The notes below the pieces were generated by a model. The model was not told the origin of the DNA. It made no database searches and worked only from the letters and a program-made list of their open reading frames with translations. Positions 10,449 to 21,155 of a stretch of 64,000 nt of DNA are shown one piece after another (the first letter of the stretch is position 1; each line of letters starts with the position of its first letter). The position numbers and the translations under genes are program-made. This stretch comes from Apoderus coryli (Eukaryota; Arthropoda; Insecta; Coleoptera; Attelabidae), in contig OU452203.1 of assembly GCA_911728435.2 (NCBI GenBank), forward strand, positions 14,281,651 to 14,345,650, written 5' to 3'.

Positions 10449-10487
10449 AGGAAACTAGTTTCGGCTCAACAAGCCATCATCAGTCCT
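10449..10487 (-). ncRNA. Hammerhead ribozyme motif at the PLE terminus
   Basis: Minus-strand order: AGGA (helix I) - CTGATGA - T-GGCT-TGTTG-AGCC (helix II) - GAAA - CTAG (helix III, self-complementary) - TT - TCCT (helix I). All conserved core bases are present and both helices pair perfectly. PLEs are known to carry minimal hammerheads with a tiny helix III that work best as dimers; the palindromic CTAG fits that. Confidence 0.75.
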
Positions 10488-10879
10488 ACAATAAAGATAA
10501 AAACGAACGCATAAGACAAAAAATAAATAAAACGTACAACGGGCAACAAATTTATACATAAGTTCATAAGGTAAAAAACTTACCATTCTTACAAAATCAT
10601 CTGTGTAGGTACAGAAAAAATATCAAACATAAATAACATTACACGAAAAACAAACAAACACCTGTGTTGAGCAAATAAATAAAATAAGAATTTTAATGCA
10701 TCTCAGCCCAGATTCAAATATATCACAAGGAAAAACCGAAAAACGTGTATCCTTTTTCTGTAAGTACGGTATGTCCAAAAAGAATTGAACTGAACTGAAA
10801 TACTAAAAAATCGTAAAAATAGTAAATTTAAATGAGTCAAGCAAAAATCATTAAAGAGGGGCACAAAACATGAAACACA

Positions 10880-11266
10880 TTACAAATTAAAGAGTGAATT
10901 AATAATAGGGAACTCAATGAAACATGTTTGGTCATTCAAGCAAGTGACACTATTATTTGCCTTAGACTTCATGATCTCTAAAAATTCCAAATAATTTAAA
11001 CGGGAGCCCTTATTACACCTATGTAATAACGTTGAATTATTTAAAACATCGAAGTTGTGATTTGTCGTGATTAGATGGTTTGCAAAAGTAGATGGAGTAT
11101 TAAAAATATCGGTATTCTTAGAACGGTTGTAATAATACAAATGTTCCTTGATTCTCGTAAGGATCCTACGGCCAGATTGGCCGATATAAATGCTATTACA
11201 GTCCTGACAAGACAGTCTATAAACTCCCGAACATTTCAAAAAATTTGTTCTATCTTCCGAATTCAC
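10880..11266 (-). pseudogene. Penelope GIY-YIG endonuclease domain
   Basis: Opens near CSGVYRLSCQDCNSIYIGQS, giving the GVY...YIG pair that defines this nuclease fold, followed by GRRILTRIKEH with the conserved Arg. The frame is open to a stop at 10880. In PLEs this domain follows RT and nicks the target for priming. Here it is separated from the RT piece by a deletion and frame breaks, so it is a relic. Confidence 0.8.
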
Positions 11267-11432
11267 TAGACAGAGGTTAAAGTTGTTAACAGTTCTAAAA
11301 CTAACGACAATATCAGGAATACTACTTCTTATAATTTTAGCAATCTTAAGACAATAGCTACCGGAATAAGTAAGAGAGATCTTATGTTTTCCAAAGTGTC
11401 AGTTGTGGTCGGTTTTTTTATATATCTCAAAC

Positions 11433-11675
11433 TCAAAACGGAAGTTTGTTGTTAGATTCGAATTCAATTGTAAAATTTATATTAGGGTGTAGGGAATTAA
11501 CAAAATTCAAAAAATCAAAAACAACAGTTGGAGTGCCATCAAAAAAAATGACACAATCGTCCACATATCTGTAATGAGCTAGAATCCTCCCAGAAAATTG
11601 AGGGTCACTCAGAAAAAAACACTCCAGATTCTTCATACAAATTTCTGCTAAAAACGGGGAAAGGTTCGAACCCAT
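11433..11675 (-). pseudogene. Penelope RT fragment
   Basis: Begins MGSNLSPFLAEICMKNLE and holds YRYVDDCVIFF, then stops at LPF where about 370 bp present in the copy at 7728-8447 are missing. Dead internal-deletion copy. Confidence 0.8.
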
Positions 11676-11689
11676 ATATCATATATTTT

Positions 11690-13590
11690 TGATTATATTA
11701 TATCATGTCGGGAATATTTTGGAGCGACAAAACCGATTTTTTAGCATTGTGAACTAATAAAATATTGAAAAGCAGCAAGGGGATTGGCTTCCAGAGAAAT
11801 CATCAACTTCTTGAAATGTTTGAGAGATCTTGGAGAACTCTAGATTATAGAGTCATTCATAAAAGATATCTTGAGGTATAAGTGAAGGATGGAAAAAGAA
11901 CCTAAGCGACTCTACAATAATTTGCAAATCCCAATCAACGATTTCTTGACATTTCCGAAAACCAAGAAGGACCTGCTACGTCAAAGGTTTCAATCGTTCA
12001 GTTTTTAAAAGTTATCTACTATTTTATTCCATTTTTTCCAACGGAATAAAATAGAATTATTCATAACTTGAATATAAACGTAGGTATATTTGTGTGTTCG
12101 CTTCATCAAATTTGTGCATTTACTTACCGAAACGTAGATAGTCATTGCTGTCTGGATAACATAAAATCCAATCAATTCACTAGCATCCATTGATGTCTCA
12201 ATAGTATAATGACTAAGTAAATCAATTAAACAAATTCCACCAAAAATGTATGCTCCTAACGTTGTTAATCCAAAGACCGCGTTAAACAACTTAACAGCTT
12301 CGCAGGCAATGATACAAAGCTCTGTAGTTTTCTTCACAATTACACTCACTTCCGAGTCTGTAGGTGAGAATCTGCATTGTTTAAGAAACTTGTATATCCG
12401 ACCATATATATTTCGAAATATTAGAGCTACGTTCAAATTAATGACTGTGACAAAAGATATGACACAGATATTGAAGTAGTATAGTAAGTACAGTACTATA
12501 CTTGACAATTCCAAAGAACCGCCATGTCGCGGCAATAAAGACATGTGAAAAGTACCAAGCGCTGTTAAAATAATGATACATGAAAACGAAATAACATTGA
12601 AATTTATATGAAATCGTTTTAGATTTCTAGCATGCAGATAAGTCTCTAAATGGCTTTCCAAGTATACAATTCTTTGTAGTAACTTCATCCATAATTTTTT
12701 ACGAACATAAGAGGAATGAACAGAATTGAAATATATTAGTAACGTTGTAATATCCGCGAATGTATTAATGATAAAATCAACATTTGAAGGTTTTTGGGCA
12801 ATCTGGTCAACAGTAAACACTATATGGGTCGAATAAAGAACTCCTACAAGTAATAACTGGAGCAAAGTTACCGTATAACTCAATTTTGAATACGTTATCT
12901 TGCCAAAGTTTAAGAATGTATTAATATTTGGTGTTATACTTAAAAACGCTGTTATTAGAAATAATGGTTTTGAGAAAAGCATTTTGTTTGTGTTGTAGCG
13001 GTTCGGGAGTTTATAACAAACACCAGTATCAAACTAATTTGGATGTGTGTATTATCCAGTAATTATTTACGGAAATAAAAGTAAAAAGGCTAACATGCTA
13101 CATTATTCATTAAGTGTATTTACTTACCACACCATTTCCTGGTATTGACAACAATTTAAAGTTAATCTCTAACAGGGAGTGACGTCAACACTAAACTTTA
13201 AATGGAAAGGGTATCTTTTCTCTAGAAAATTAAAATAGAAATTTATTATATTTATTTAATAAGCACAGTAAGACTTAGTCGCCCTCAAGTCCCGTGGGTG
13301 ACCCCTACTTCCAAAAAAATCATTAAAGGAAAAGACATTGCACACAGGAAGTTTCTCTAAATATAAAACTCCAGAAAACTGGGATAACTAAAAAATAAAG
13401 AGTAATTTTTCGATTTCCTCTGTTAGACGATAACAGGCAACATATTTTTAGAGAATCAAAGTCAGGGCGATTATGCCCAATTGTGGAAGATATTAAAAAT
13501 TTTAAATATAGGTAAATCTCAAAAACAAAAAATCTTGCCTGACAATGTTGACCATCAATATCAGTATTTCCACAATGTTTTTACATAAGC
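11690..13590. repeat. Tandem duplicate block, copy D
   Basis: Partner of 8450-10330. It keeps a longer version of the P-like target (GTCGGGAATATTTTGGAGCGAC near 11706) and of the retrotransposon fragment on the right, so it looks closer to the pre-duplication state. Confidence 0.85.
12128..12982 (-). CDS. Gustatory receptor exon 1, unit D
   Basis: ATG at 12982; 285 codons to a GTAAGT donor (12127-12122), phase 0, identical in structure to unit C. By hand count 14 residues differ from unit C (for example M16I, S26F, A52T, L70F, I74T, F135C, G254D), while I find only two silent differences in the exon. No stop or frameshift. It needs a C-terminal exon, none of which is visible between it and unit C. 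Role as for unit C: probable taste receptor subunit. Confidence 0.8.
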
Positions 13591-14360
13591 ACCTGTAAAT
13601 GTCGATTTACTCAATTTTTATGTGACACAAAAGCATGGGCGATCTATAGTCAATATAAAAAAGCTCTAATAGAAGTAAGACGCTATATATTAAAAAAAAT
13701 AAATTCAACGCAACGCTTTGATAATATTCGCTCCTCATGATAAAACTGAGCTATGACGCTATGGAAAAAGTTATTCTGAACATTATGAATTCATGTATAG
13801 AGCAAAAGTACTTTCCTAGCCAGTGAAAAATATCAGTGATAAATCCGATACCTCAAAGTTATTCCCAACTTAGACCTATTAGCCTACTTCCCATTTCGGG
13901 TAACATTTTGTTTTCATACCTTGCAAACCGTCAGCAGTTCGTTAGAATAAGCTCGGAGATGATAGCCGTTATATCGGGTGTGCCTCAAGGTGCAATTTTA
14001 GCGCTTATATTGTTTTTAATTTATATATCCGATATTCAAAAAAGCGTGAGGCTAGTAGCATATAAACGATGATCTAAATCAACAGAACATATAATATTCT
14101 GTCATGCGCAATATGCAAAAAGATCCAGATAAAACCAAAGTACTGTTGTATACATCACGGTCTGTTCACCAAGACCTTAAGAATTATTTAAACATAGAGC
14201 TAAACGACATTAGAATTCTACTTCAGCGAAAAATTTGGGCATTTTATTTGATACAGAAATGAGATTTTATGGCCACTTAATAAATAACATAATTCAGAAC
14301 TGATTTGTCTTCTTCAAAACATTATTTGCGAACAAACACAATATCTTAAAAATTTTAAAA
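13470..14360 (+). pseudogene. Jockey-like reverse transcriptase relic
   Basis: Successive broken frames give the pre-RT segment (LWKILKILNIG), a MEKVILNIMNSCIEQKYFPS stretch, INPIPQ...LRPISLLPISG (13836-13905), a GVPQGAILALILF motif with FLIYISDI (13976-14035), and a late LGILFDTEMRFYGHL segment (14238-14280). This is the usual motif order of Jockey-type ORF2. The YADD box is lost in a frameshift near 14060. No poly-A tail was identified. Confidence 0.7.
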
Positions 14361-14396
14361 AATAGTCAATTCTTAAGTGGAGTTGCAATTTACTGT

Positions 14397-14787
14397 TTAA
14401 ATGAAAGTCAAATCTCCACAGGATAAATTTAATAGTCCCATCATCAGTGGCATGTCAATAATCGTACAAAACACAACGCTAGGACATACAATACTCCAGT
14501 CAAATTTATATTGAAGTCTGGAAAACACGCGCCATTTTTTAGTTCGTTATTGAATGCAAAATTATCGTTCAACTTATTATTATTTTTGCATTCAATAACG
14601 AACTAAAAAATGGGGTGTGTTTTCTAGACTTCAATAGAAATTTGACTGAAGTATGTCTTAGCGTTGTGTTTTGTACGATTGTTGACATGCAACTGATGAT
14701 GGGACTGGTCTAGTCCCGAAACATGTATGGCAGATAGACTCTAGTTTCTATTAAATTTTGTCTTGTGGAGATTCGACTTTCATTTAA
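14397..14787. mobile_element. Foldback element with hammerhead motif
   Basis: A near-perfect inverted repeat with arms of about 180-200 bp around a centre at 14560-14590 (TTGCATTCAATAACGAAC and its complement). Outer ends are TTAAATGAAAGTC and GACTTTCATTTAA. The right arm holds a hammerhead motif (14687-14733). In the left arm the matching region is deleted in the middle of helix II. No coding capacity. Confidence 0.8.
14687..14733 (+). ncRNA. Hammerhead ribozyme motif in foldback arm
   Basis: TGCAA (helix I) - CTGATGA - T-GGGACT-GGTCT-AGTCCC (helix II, six perfect pairs) - GAAA - CATG (self-complementary helix III) - TA - TGGCA (helix I, one mismatch). The conserved core is complete. Cleavage would fall after TA at 14727. 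Confidence 0.7.
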
Positions 14788-15600
14788 ACACCATAATATC
14801 TTAAATTTTAAAGTTAGGAAAGTATACAAAAAGAAGTTGCAAAAAGTTTCAAGAAATCGGAAAAGGAAAAATTAACTGGCATGGATGAAAATATGTCAAC
14901 TACGATCTACTCGACAATCAAGCCACAACATGTATTACAGATTGTCTTGAAGAAGGCAAGATTTATCTTGCCGAAACTTAGACGCAATATGACAAGGAAC
15001 TAAATAAAAAAGTGTAGTTCCAATTATATGACAGTTATTTGTGTTCGAACCCCACCCTAAAAGAATATTCGTTAAAATATAAACTACTACTACAGTGCTG
15101 CCAAAATTAACACACAGCTGCAAAAACGTATTCCAAATATTTTTAAAAATCCATAATTGTACACAAACTTTAAATATATGTATATCACACGTAATGGGAT
15201 AAGTTTTCAGTGTTTTTAGCTGATATTTAAAATTATTCTAGAAAAATCGCCATAGTCTGAGGTCAGTTTTATGGTTCAGGGGTCATGAAATTAAGAACTG
15301 CATAATCTCCTGAATAGTTAGTTTTTTTGAAATCTACTAAAATTGTATTAAAATACAGGGTGTTATATATAATGAAAGCAATTTTTATTAGGTTTTCATA
15401 TAATCCTAGAACAAATTTTGCCAAAAAGTGGGAATATATTTTATTGCTATTTCTATAGAAGAAGCTCATCACACAATAATACAATAATTAACACTTCAGT
15501 TCTTTGATTAAAATAAGTGTTTGGAATAACAACTAACACCGTGGTAGCTTAAAAAATTAGAGCATCGGTAAAGTCTAAAAACAGATTAAAAAATATAGCA
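14788..15600. other. Intergenic DNA downstream of the Gr C-terminal exon
   Basis: No gene supported. ACAGGGTGTT near 15356 resembles short motifs that recur at 16003, 37755 and 38060 and probably mark ends of unrelated dispersed repeats. Confidence 0.4.
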
Positions 15601-15867
15601 TTATTTCTTAAAATGATAAATAATAACCATCACATACGCAGCTACAGTACTAAAGAATGAAAATATAATTTCTTTTTTTATCACAAAAAAGTCTGCAGCA
15701 GTAAAATGGAAATCGATATTTTCCAGCAATTCGACCAATGTAACCAGCTCTTCGCGTGCTGTGCCTTGAATCGAATACAAATTCAACAAATCAAAACATA
15801 AGATTTTCAGCTTCCGAGATTCTACATATGCCGTGTGACAGCAGATTGTGCTCATGATCACAGCAAT
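15601..15867 (-). CDS. Gustatory receptor C-terminal exon
   Basis: On the minus strand a TTCTTGTTACAG acceptor (ending 15868) precedes 88 codons and a TAA at 15603-15601. It reads IAVIMSTICCHTAYVESRKL, an amphipathic segment, then FTAADFFVIKKEIIFSFFS and TVAAYVMVIIYHFKK. This is the layout of the last part of insect gustatory receptors: the A-x-DFF motif before helix 7 and a C-terminal TYhhhhhQF-type signature, here changed to AYVMVIIYHF. Phase 0 joins exactly to the donor at 21156, giving a protein of 370 residues, normal for the family. It may also serve other upstream exons. Confidence 0.75.
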   Translation of the reverse strand: MAVIMSTICCHTAYVESRKLKILCFDLLNLYSIQGTAREELVTLVELLENIDFHFTAADFFVIKKEIIFSFFSTVAAYVMVIIYHFKK

Positions 15868-15897
15868 CTGTAACAAGAACATCACACGTTCAAACAA

Positions 15898-16490
15898 TTC
15901 AACTGGTGTATCAACAAATTTAAGGAGGTGACTCCTTAGGTCATTTTATAAAAAAAAGTTTTATAGAAACATACGTCGGGAAATGCGTTGTTACCGAGAT
16001 ACAGGGTGTTAAAGTAAAGTCCAGGAGGGTTAGTGGGACACCTTAGCCATAGCACAGTTTATACCGTACCGAACCTGTTCAACTCTCGACGTTCTATGAG
16101 TATGAGGCCACCTATAAGAACGTTTTGCTCATATTTTGGACATGCGCCTATTTTTACATCAGCTGTCTACTACATAAAACAAGAAAACCAAACACTTAAT
16201 TTACGAAATCTCCTCTTTCATATTAGAGAGATCAAGTTAAAGAGAAGTCACTCATAGACAAAACTATCGAAATTTTCTCAGTATCACTTTTGAAAAATTT
16301 ATTAAAAATGTAAAAACACTTTGTACTAGTAAAACAGTTTATTTTACAATTTTTAAGTGAAGTTTTATGAAAGGGACCTTTTGAAAACAAAAAGGAATGG
16401 TAAATGTGAAAAAGATATTTACATTGAACTTAGCTACTATAGTAATGGCAAAAAAAATGTTTTGAATAACATCAATCAATATTTAATACC
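15898..16490. other. Intron of the 21-22 kb Gr gene, no gene seen
   Basis: Part of the 5.3-kb intron between 15868 and 21155. Holds ACAGGGTGTTAAAG near 16003; nothing else recognised. Confidence 0.4.
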
Positions 16491-16499
16491 GATTACTCC

Positions 16500-17660
16500 A
16501 GTCTCGAGCTTGATACTAAGTAGAGTTTGAATGTATGCTTGAGGAATTGCATCCCATTCGTATTGGGCTGCAATCCGAAACGTTTTCTATTGTATTTGGA
16601 ACGCGATTTCTCTTTTTTATACGGCGTTTTAGGTTATTCCACATGTGCTCTATCGGATTCAAGTCCGAGCTATAAGGCGGCCAATCCAATTATTGAATAT
16701 GGACATCATTTAAGTAATTAAGTGCATTAATACAAATCTGTCGTATCCTATATGGCCGAAATATGGCAAAATATGATTCCAGAGGATGTTTTCTGTATAC
16801 GTATCTGCTGTCATTCGTCCAACGACTTCTACGAGATCGGTACCTCTGTCTCAAAACCAAATACAGTGGACACTAAACAATGGCTTGATAAACATTATCC
16901 GAACTCTGCTCCATCGAGACAAATGGTAGAGAAGTGGATTGCTGAACTTAAATTGGGTCGTACCAGCACAAATGATGCAGAGCGCAGTGGGGGCCCAAAT
17001 GAGGCTGTTATGCCGGAAAACGTCAACAAAATTCACAAATTGGTTATGAACGATCGCAAATTGAAGGTAGTGTTTGTACCATTTTACACGTACATTTGGG
17101 TATGCGAAAGCTCTGGGCAAAGTGGGTGCCGCGTGAGCTCACAGTCGACCAAAAACAACAACGAATTGACGCTTCACAGGACTGTTTGGCGCTGTTAAAC
17201 CTCAATAAAATGGAATTGAATTCTATCGTTTTGTTTTTTTCTTACTTATCCTACGGACTTATTGAATGTATGAGATCGCAAGGCGCGTAGCGTTCACCAA
17301 CCCTAGTTTCGATCATCTGGTTTCCATAATTGGATTATCGTTAGTCCATTGAACATACATTCTGGACAACACTAGTCGACGGATCTTGTGATTTTTGAAA
17401 AGACGAGGATCTTTAGCAGGATGTCTTGGCTTTAAACCCACTTCTTTTAACCGCATTCTGACCGTTTTCGAACTCACATTAATTTGTCTTACGCGCATTT
17501 TTGAGATGCATTGATGTTAGTGTGCGATTTCGAGTAGAAGTCGAAAAACGGTTATCAATTACTTTTGTACACTGTTTGCGGCCTTGGTCTTTTCCAGTTT
17601 CTTCATATCTTCTTAAAACGTTTAAAACTTTAATACGATCCGTTAAAACTGCTCTTTAAA
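16500..17660 (-). pseudogene. Tc1-like transposase relic, split by a mariner piece
   Basis: Minus-strand pieces in order: VLNVLRRYEETGKDQGR (near 17600) from the N-terminal HTH region; NVSSKTVRMRLKEVGLKPRH and YVQWTNDN (17480-17330); EVVGRMTADTYTENILWNHI (16820-16760); then LDWPPYSSDLNPIEHMWNNL (16700-16640), the box carrying the DD34E third acidic region. The central catalytic segment is missing and mariner sequence lies in its place. Several frameshifts. Confidence 0.75.
16845..17215 (+). pseudogene. Mariner transposase N-terminal fragment
   Basis: Reads TKQWLDKHYPNSAPSRQMVE, GRTSTNDAERSGGPNEAV and PENVNKIHKLVMNDRKLKV, then after a short deletion and a frame change HLGMRKLWAKWVPRELT and DQKQQRIDASQDCLALLNLN. 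These are hallmark segments of the mariner HTH region and linker. The catalytic domain is absent. It interrupts a Tc1 relic on the other strand. Confidence 0.85.
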
Positions 17661-17699
17661 TATAGGTAATATTAAAGGAAAGAACCCCAAGAGACGAGG

Positions 17700-17990
17700 T
17701 TTTAAATACTTGAATTATAGAAGTTCAAAATATGGTAAATTCTAGACCATTAACGCAAATTTCTTTAGAACCAGATAGTTGGGAATGCTTAACAACCAAT
17801 CATTTTTTAATTGGCAGAAAACAAGTAAATATGACACCCTGGACTACTCTTGATGAGAATGTAAGTCATAAGAAACAATGGAGAATTTGTCAAACCCTAA
17901 CAAGTATGTTTTGGAAGCGCTGGGTTAAAGAATAATACATCCTTCGTTCTATAGAGTTACAATTTGTAAAGGGTGGCATATTGTGTGGTT
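17700..17990 (+). pseudogene. BEL/Pao integrase C-terminal fragment
   Basis: MVNSRPLTQISLEPDSWECL, TTNHFLIGRKQVNMTP and WRICQTLTSMFWKRWVKE match the tail of BEL/Pao polyproteins (NSRPLTP, LTPxHFLIG, FWxRW). There are no LTRs nearby, so it is an isolated fragment. Confidence 0.75.
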
Positions 17991-17999
17991 TTAAATAAA

Positions 18000-19195
18000 A
18001 GACATGCAAATAAAAATCACTATTACAACTTGCTTAATTTCACCGAAACAATTTAAGCCTCTATTATTTTGATCTGTATGAGGTAATACGCAGAAATTGT
18101 GAAATATATTATTAATATGACATACCTGTCAAAATCTTTCAAAACAATGAACATATCCGCCGACTAGATGAATACCATAGTCAATGCCGATGATAATTCA
18201 AAATATAACTAGACGGAACTAGGTACAAGTTTACGAAAGCGAAATCTGCCATTTTATTTAGTTGTTAGGAAATTTATTTTCTTTGAGTTTAGATTGTATT
18301 ATGTGAGTCTAGATAAACAAAATTACTTGACTAATAATGAATCAGAAATAAATATACAAAGCGTTCCAAGTAGGTACAAGAATGTTTTTATTTCATGTAA
18401 AATAAAGGTAGCAATTTAACTAAAGTAAGTATCTAGATTTTCATAAGATAAAGTGATTTTTTAAGAAATTGCCTCAAGTGTAACGCGTACCCAAATTTTG
18501 CCGTTATATGATGTGATACGGTCAATTGTCGCTCATTTGCTATGTAACTTTTCACTTAATTGTCAACAAATAAAAATGCTGATATTGACTTTGAAGGATA
18601 ACAAAAGTCAATAGCAATGTTACCATCAAGCAAATAAAAATATGTGAAGTAGAGGAGCTACGTAACAAATCTGTCGATAGTTTTTTGTTTGATTCTTTAA
18701 ATAATCAGCTGTGGCAAAAACGTTAAGATTAGAATATTATTTGAGATAAATTAATGGCACATAACTTAGTCCATTGGCCGCTTGTATTATACGAAGTTCG
18801 GTCGGCTTGGGTTCGTAAAGATGAAGTGTTTGCGATTTTAGTTTTTGTACCTCTGCCCTGTTACGTAGCATAAACGTTTATTTATATTTATTTTTTAAAA
18901 TAGAAATTCGTAAAGATATTATTCTGCCAGTTTGTATGCCATTAATAGACCGAAACCATGGTTGTTTTTGTTTTGTTTGCAAAAGCAACAACAAAGATAA
19001 CTTCGGCTTGGGATTTTTTTGCTTCTCCAAAGGACGAAAACCTGTAAGTTTTCTTTTATCAATTTGCTTTTAGTCTATCTTATTTTTTTATCTCGATTTT
19101 CAACTCTTCCAAAGGATAAAAAAATTTAAGTAAGTAATGTTTACTTTTATCTATTTGCTCTTAGTAAACGTTTTCTGATAATGCACTCCCGGAAA
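18000..19195. other. Intronic DNA without a recognised gene
   Basis: AT-rich. A short block with a GTAAG donor-like site at 19048 is imperfectly repeated just downstream (19130-19170), including the TTTGCTTTTAG/TTTGCTCTTAG motif. No coherent frame. Confidence 0.4.
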
Positions 19196-19202
19196 GTTCA
19201 GA

Positions 19203-20536
19203 CAGAGAACATACAAACTAAAGAGAATCTTATATCTCTGGAAGGGGTGTAGTGTGCCCGTGTGTGATGCACACTGGTAATCGCCATATTTTCTGTTAAA
19301 TTCAGTGGCGTGTGCTTTTGCTAATTTTTCGTTGGTTCTCAGTGCACAGTGTCGTGGGTTTTAAAGTTTTTGTTTTATCAGTTTTGGCAGTTTGGGCATA
19401 AATAAATGTTTATATACTGTACTTTTGTGTTTTAATTTTTGTTGTTAAGCAGGCTTAACTTAGCGTCGCGTCGTGTGCTTTTGCTAATATTTCGCTGGTT
19501 ATTTGTGTTTATTATTTTTGACTTTTGTGTGCTAAAATGAGCAAGCTGAAATTAAAACATACAATTGCAACGTCTCATTTTACTATCCCGTGTATGAGCT
19601 TGGGTAAGTTCTAGGATGAACCCATTAGTTTTTGGTTGAAATAGCTTCAGCCCTGTGATAGGGGTAGACACAACCGCAAAATTTTCAAATAGCAGTAGGG
19701 GTCGAGTGATACATCATTTTAAAGCATTTTTTATCTGCTTTACAGATAAGTTATTTTTCATATTTGCCCACATAATTCTCGAGGAAATTGCGTTTAAAAT
19801 TTCACCAGTTATTACAATATAATACAGTAAAAGGTTTTTTGGCGTCATTGAGAGGTCTAGAAATATTTTTTCCAATTTTTGAATCAAGTAAAATTCTGTT
19901 TCGTTACGCAGGTCATATATTTTTGATTTTATTATATCTTGCCGGGAAGGTTTTATGGCGACACAAGCGATTATTTTCGGTTTCCGTTGGATCAAGCACG
20001 GTAAGTTTTGTCTTCATAATATTATTTTTTTAAACATGAATTTGGTTTGATTATATTGATTCAATTCTATAATTCATTATAGGGTCGAAATATTGTTAAC
20101 TGCATGTGGAAGGGACGAACTGAAACAGAAATCGGATAAATTGAAAAAGTATCGATTATGTTCCGTGCACTTGGAGCAAAGAATGTACGCTAACGATTTA
20201 AAGACTTTTTAAATCTAAGTTACTCCATTAAGCAACCCGAACATCCTTGTCCTAATTTTCCGATTAATTTTCTAACTAAATTGTATTTTAGATTAAGATT
20301 ATTCTATATATTAAAATTAGTTAATAAAAATTTTAAATGTATTATTAAAAACAAAATGATAATTTGGAAGAATCAATAAATGATTAAGTTAATACACTCC
20401 TGCCCTCTTTCTCTACTACAAATACAATAAAAGGAAGGTCCCACCCTGTGGTTAAACCAAAAACATGGCTGAAGATCTTTCCGTTCTATTACTATATGCT
20501 GGAGATATTATTTTCTCTTAGTTTGTATGTTCTCTG
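19203..20536. mobile_element. P-like TIR element with THAP relic
   Basis: TIRs start CAGAGAACATACAAACTAA at 19203 and end with its complement at 20536, extended inward by AGAGAA..TTATATCTC. A 7-bp GTTCAGA is duplicated at 19196-19202 and 20537-20543. Inside is the second half of a THAP zinc-finger domain (19945-20212). P-superfamily transposases carry a THAP domain and make 7-8 bp duplications, so P-like origin is a fair inference. Fragments of the same family lie at 7590-7727, 10340-10388 and 11690-11760, where PLEs inserted. Confidence 0.65.
19945..20212 (+). pseudogene. THAP domain, C-terminal half, two exons
   Basis: Exon-like piece ending 20000 (GDTSDYFRFPLDQA) with GTAAGT donor, an 82-bp intron, acceptor ATTATAG, and a second piece from 20083 to the stop at 20212 (ILLTACGRDELKQKSDKL, YRLCSVHLEQRMYAND). 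The C-x2-H zinc ligands (RLCSVH) and the FxFP and ACGRD-like motifs of THAP are present; the N-terminal C-x2-4-C pair is not found. Protein stops after KTF, so no transposase catalytic domain remains. Confidence 0.6.
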
Positions 20537-20559
20537 GTTCAGATAGTTCTTTAGCAAGT

Positions 20560-21115
20560 ACATATTTCTTTCCAATTTGTTGAAAGTTATTGCGGCAAGT
20601 ACAATGAGATAGCGCATTGTTTGTTGTTCTTTTTAAAACAAAATATAAGTGAGGTGAATGGCAGACCACGATATCACCACTTCATTTGAGGTGTAGGCTG
20701 TCTCATAGATTTGGCCTTTTCCTTTTATAGCCCCGTTGATTTAATGAAAAATAATGAAAACATCGGTTATAATTTAAATATATTTTTTAACATATTTCCC
20801 TCACCACACCGGGCAGTTCATTTCTTTTCCAAGAAATACCAAACGATATAATCTGACAATGCTTTATTTAAAATAAAACAATACTACTAGAAAAAATATA
20901 ATTTTTTTTTAAATCCTGCTTTATCGCCCTTTAACACTTTAGCTTAATGCGATTTTATTAAGGAAATACATATGTAAAATGAGCCCACGCGGTATATGAG
21001 GACCACTATTTGGCTTCAAAAACATCAAAGTGCCGACGGGAAGTTGAATAACTGTTTGTTAAACTGTAGCCATAGTTATTCACAAAGAACAACCGTACAG
21101 AAAGTGTACCTAAAC
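20560..21115. other. Intronic DNA, no gene seen
   Basis: Remaining part of the Gr intron between the P-like element and exon 1. Nothing recognised. Confidence 0.4.
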
Positions 21116-21155
21116 ATCAATTATCGTGCAAGTTTTTAATACAATATTGACTTAC

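Larger units (their letters stand above)
10389..11687 (-). mobile_element. Penelope-like retroelement, 5'-truncated
   Basis: Flanked by a repeated TCATATATTTTT (10377-10388 and near 11685-11699), a likely target duplication of about 12 bp. Minus-strand order: RT piece (11675-11433), gap from an internal deletion, GIY-YIG endonuclease (11266-10880), long 3' region, then a terminal hammerhead motif (10487-10449). The host site is a copy of the P-like element found at 19203-20536. This is the only copy in the window that keeps the 3' end. Confidence 0.75.

Noticed and set aside
18957..19049. Possible first half of the THAP domain (FFCFSKGRKP) with a donor
   Set aside because: It lies outside the TIRs of the P-like element and does not show the Cys pair spacing convincingly.
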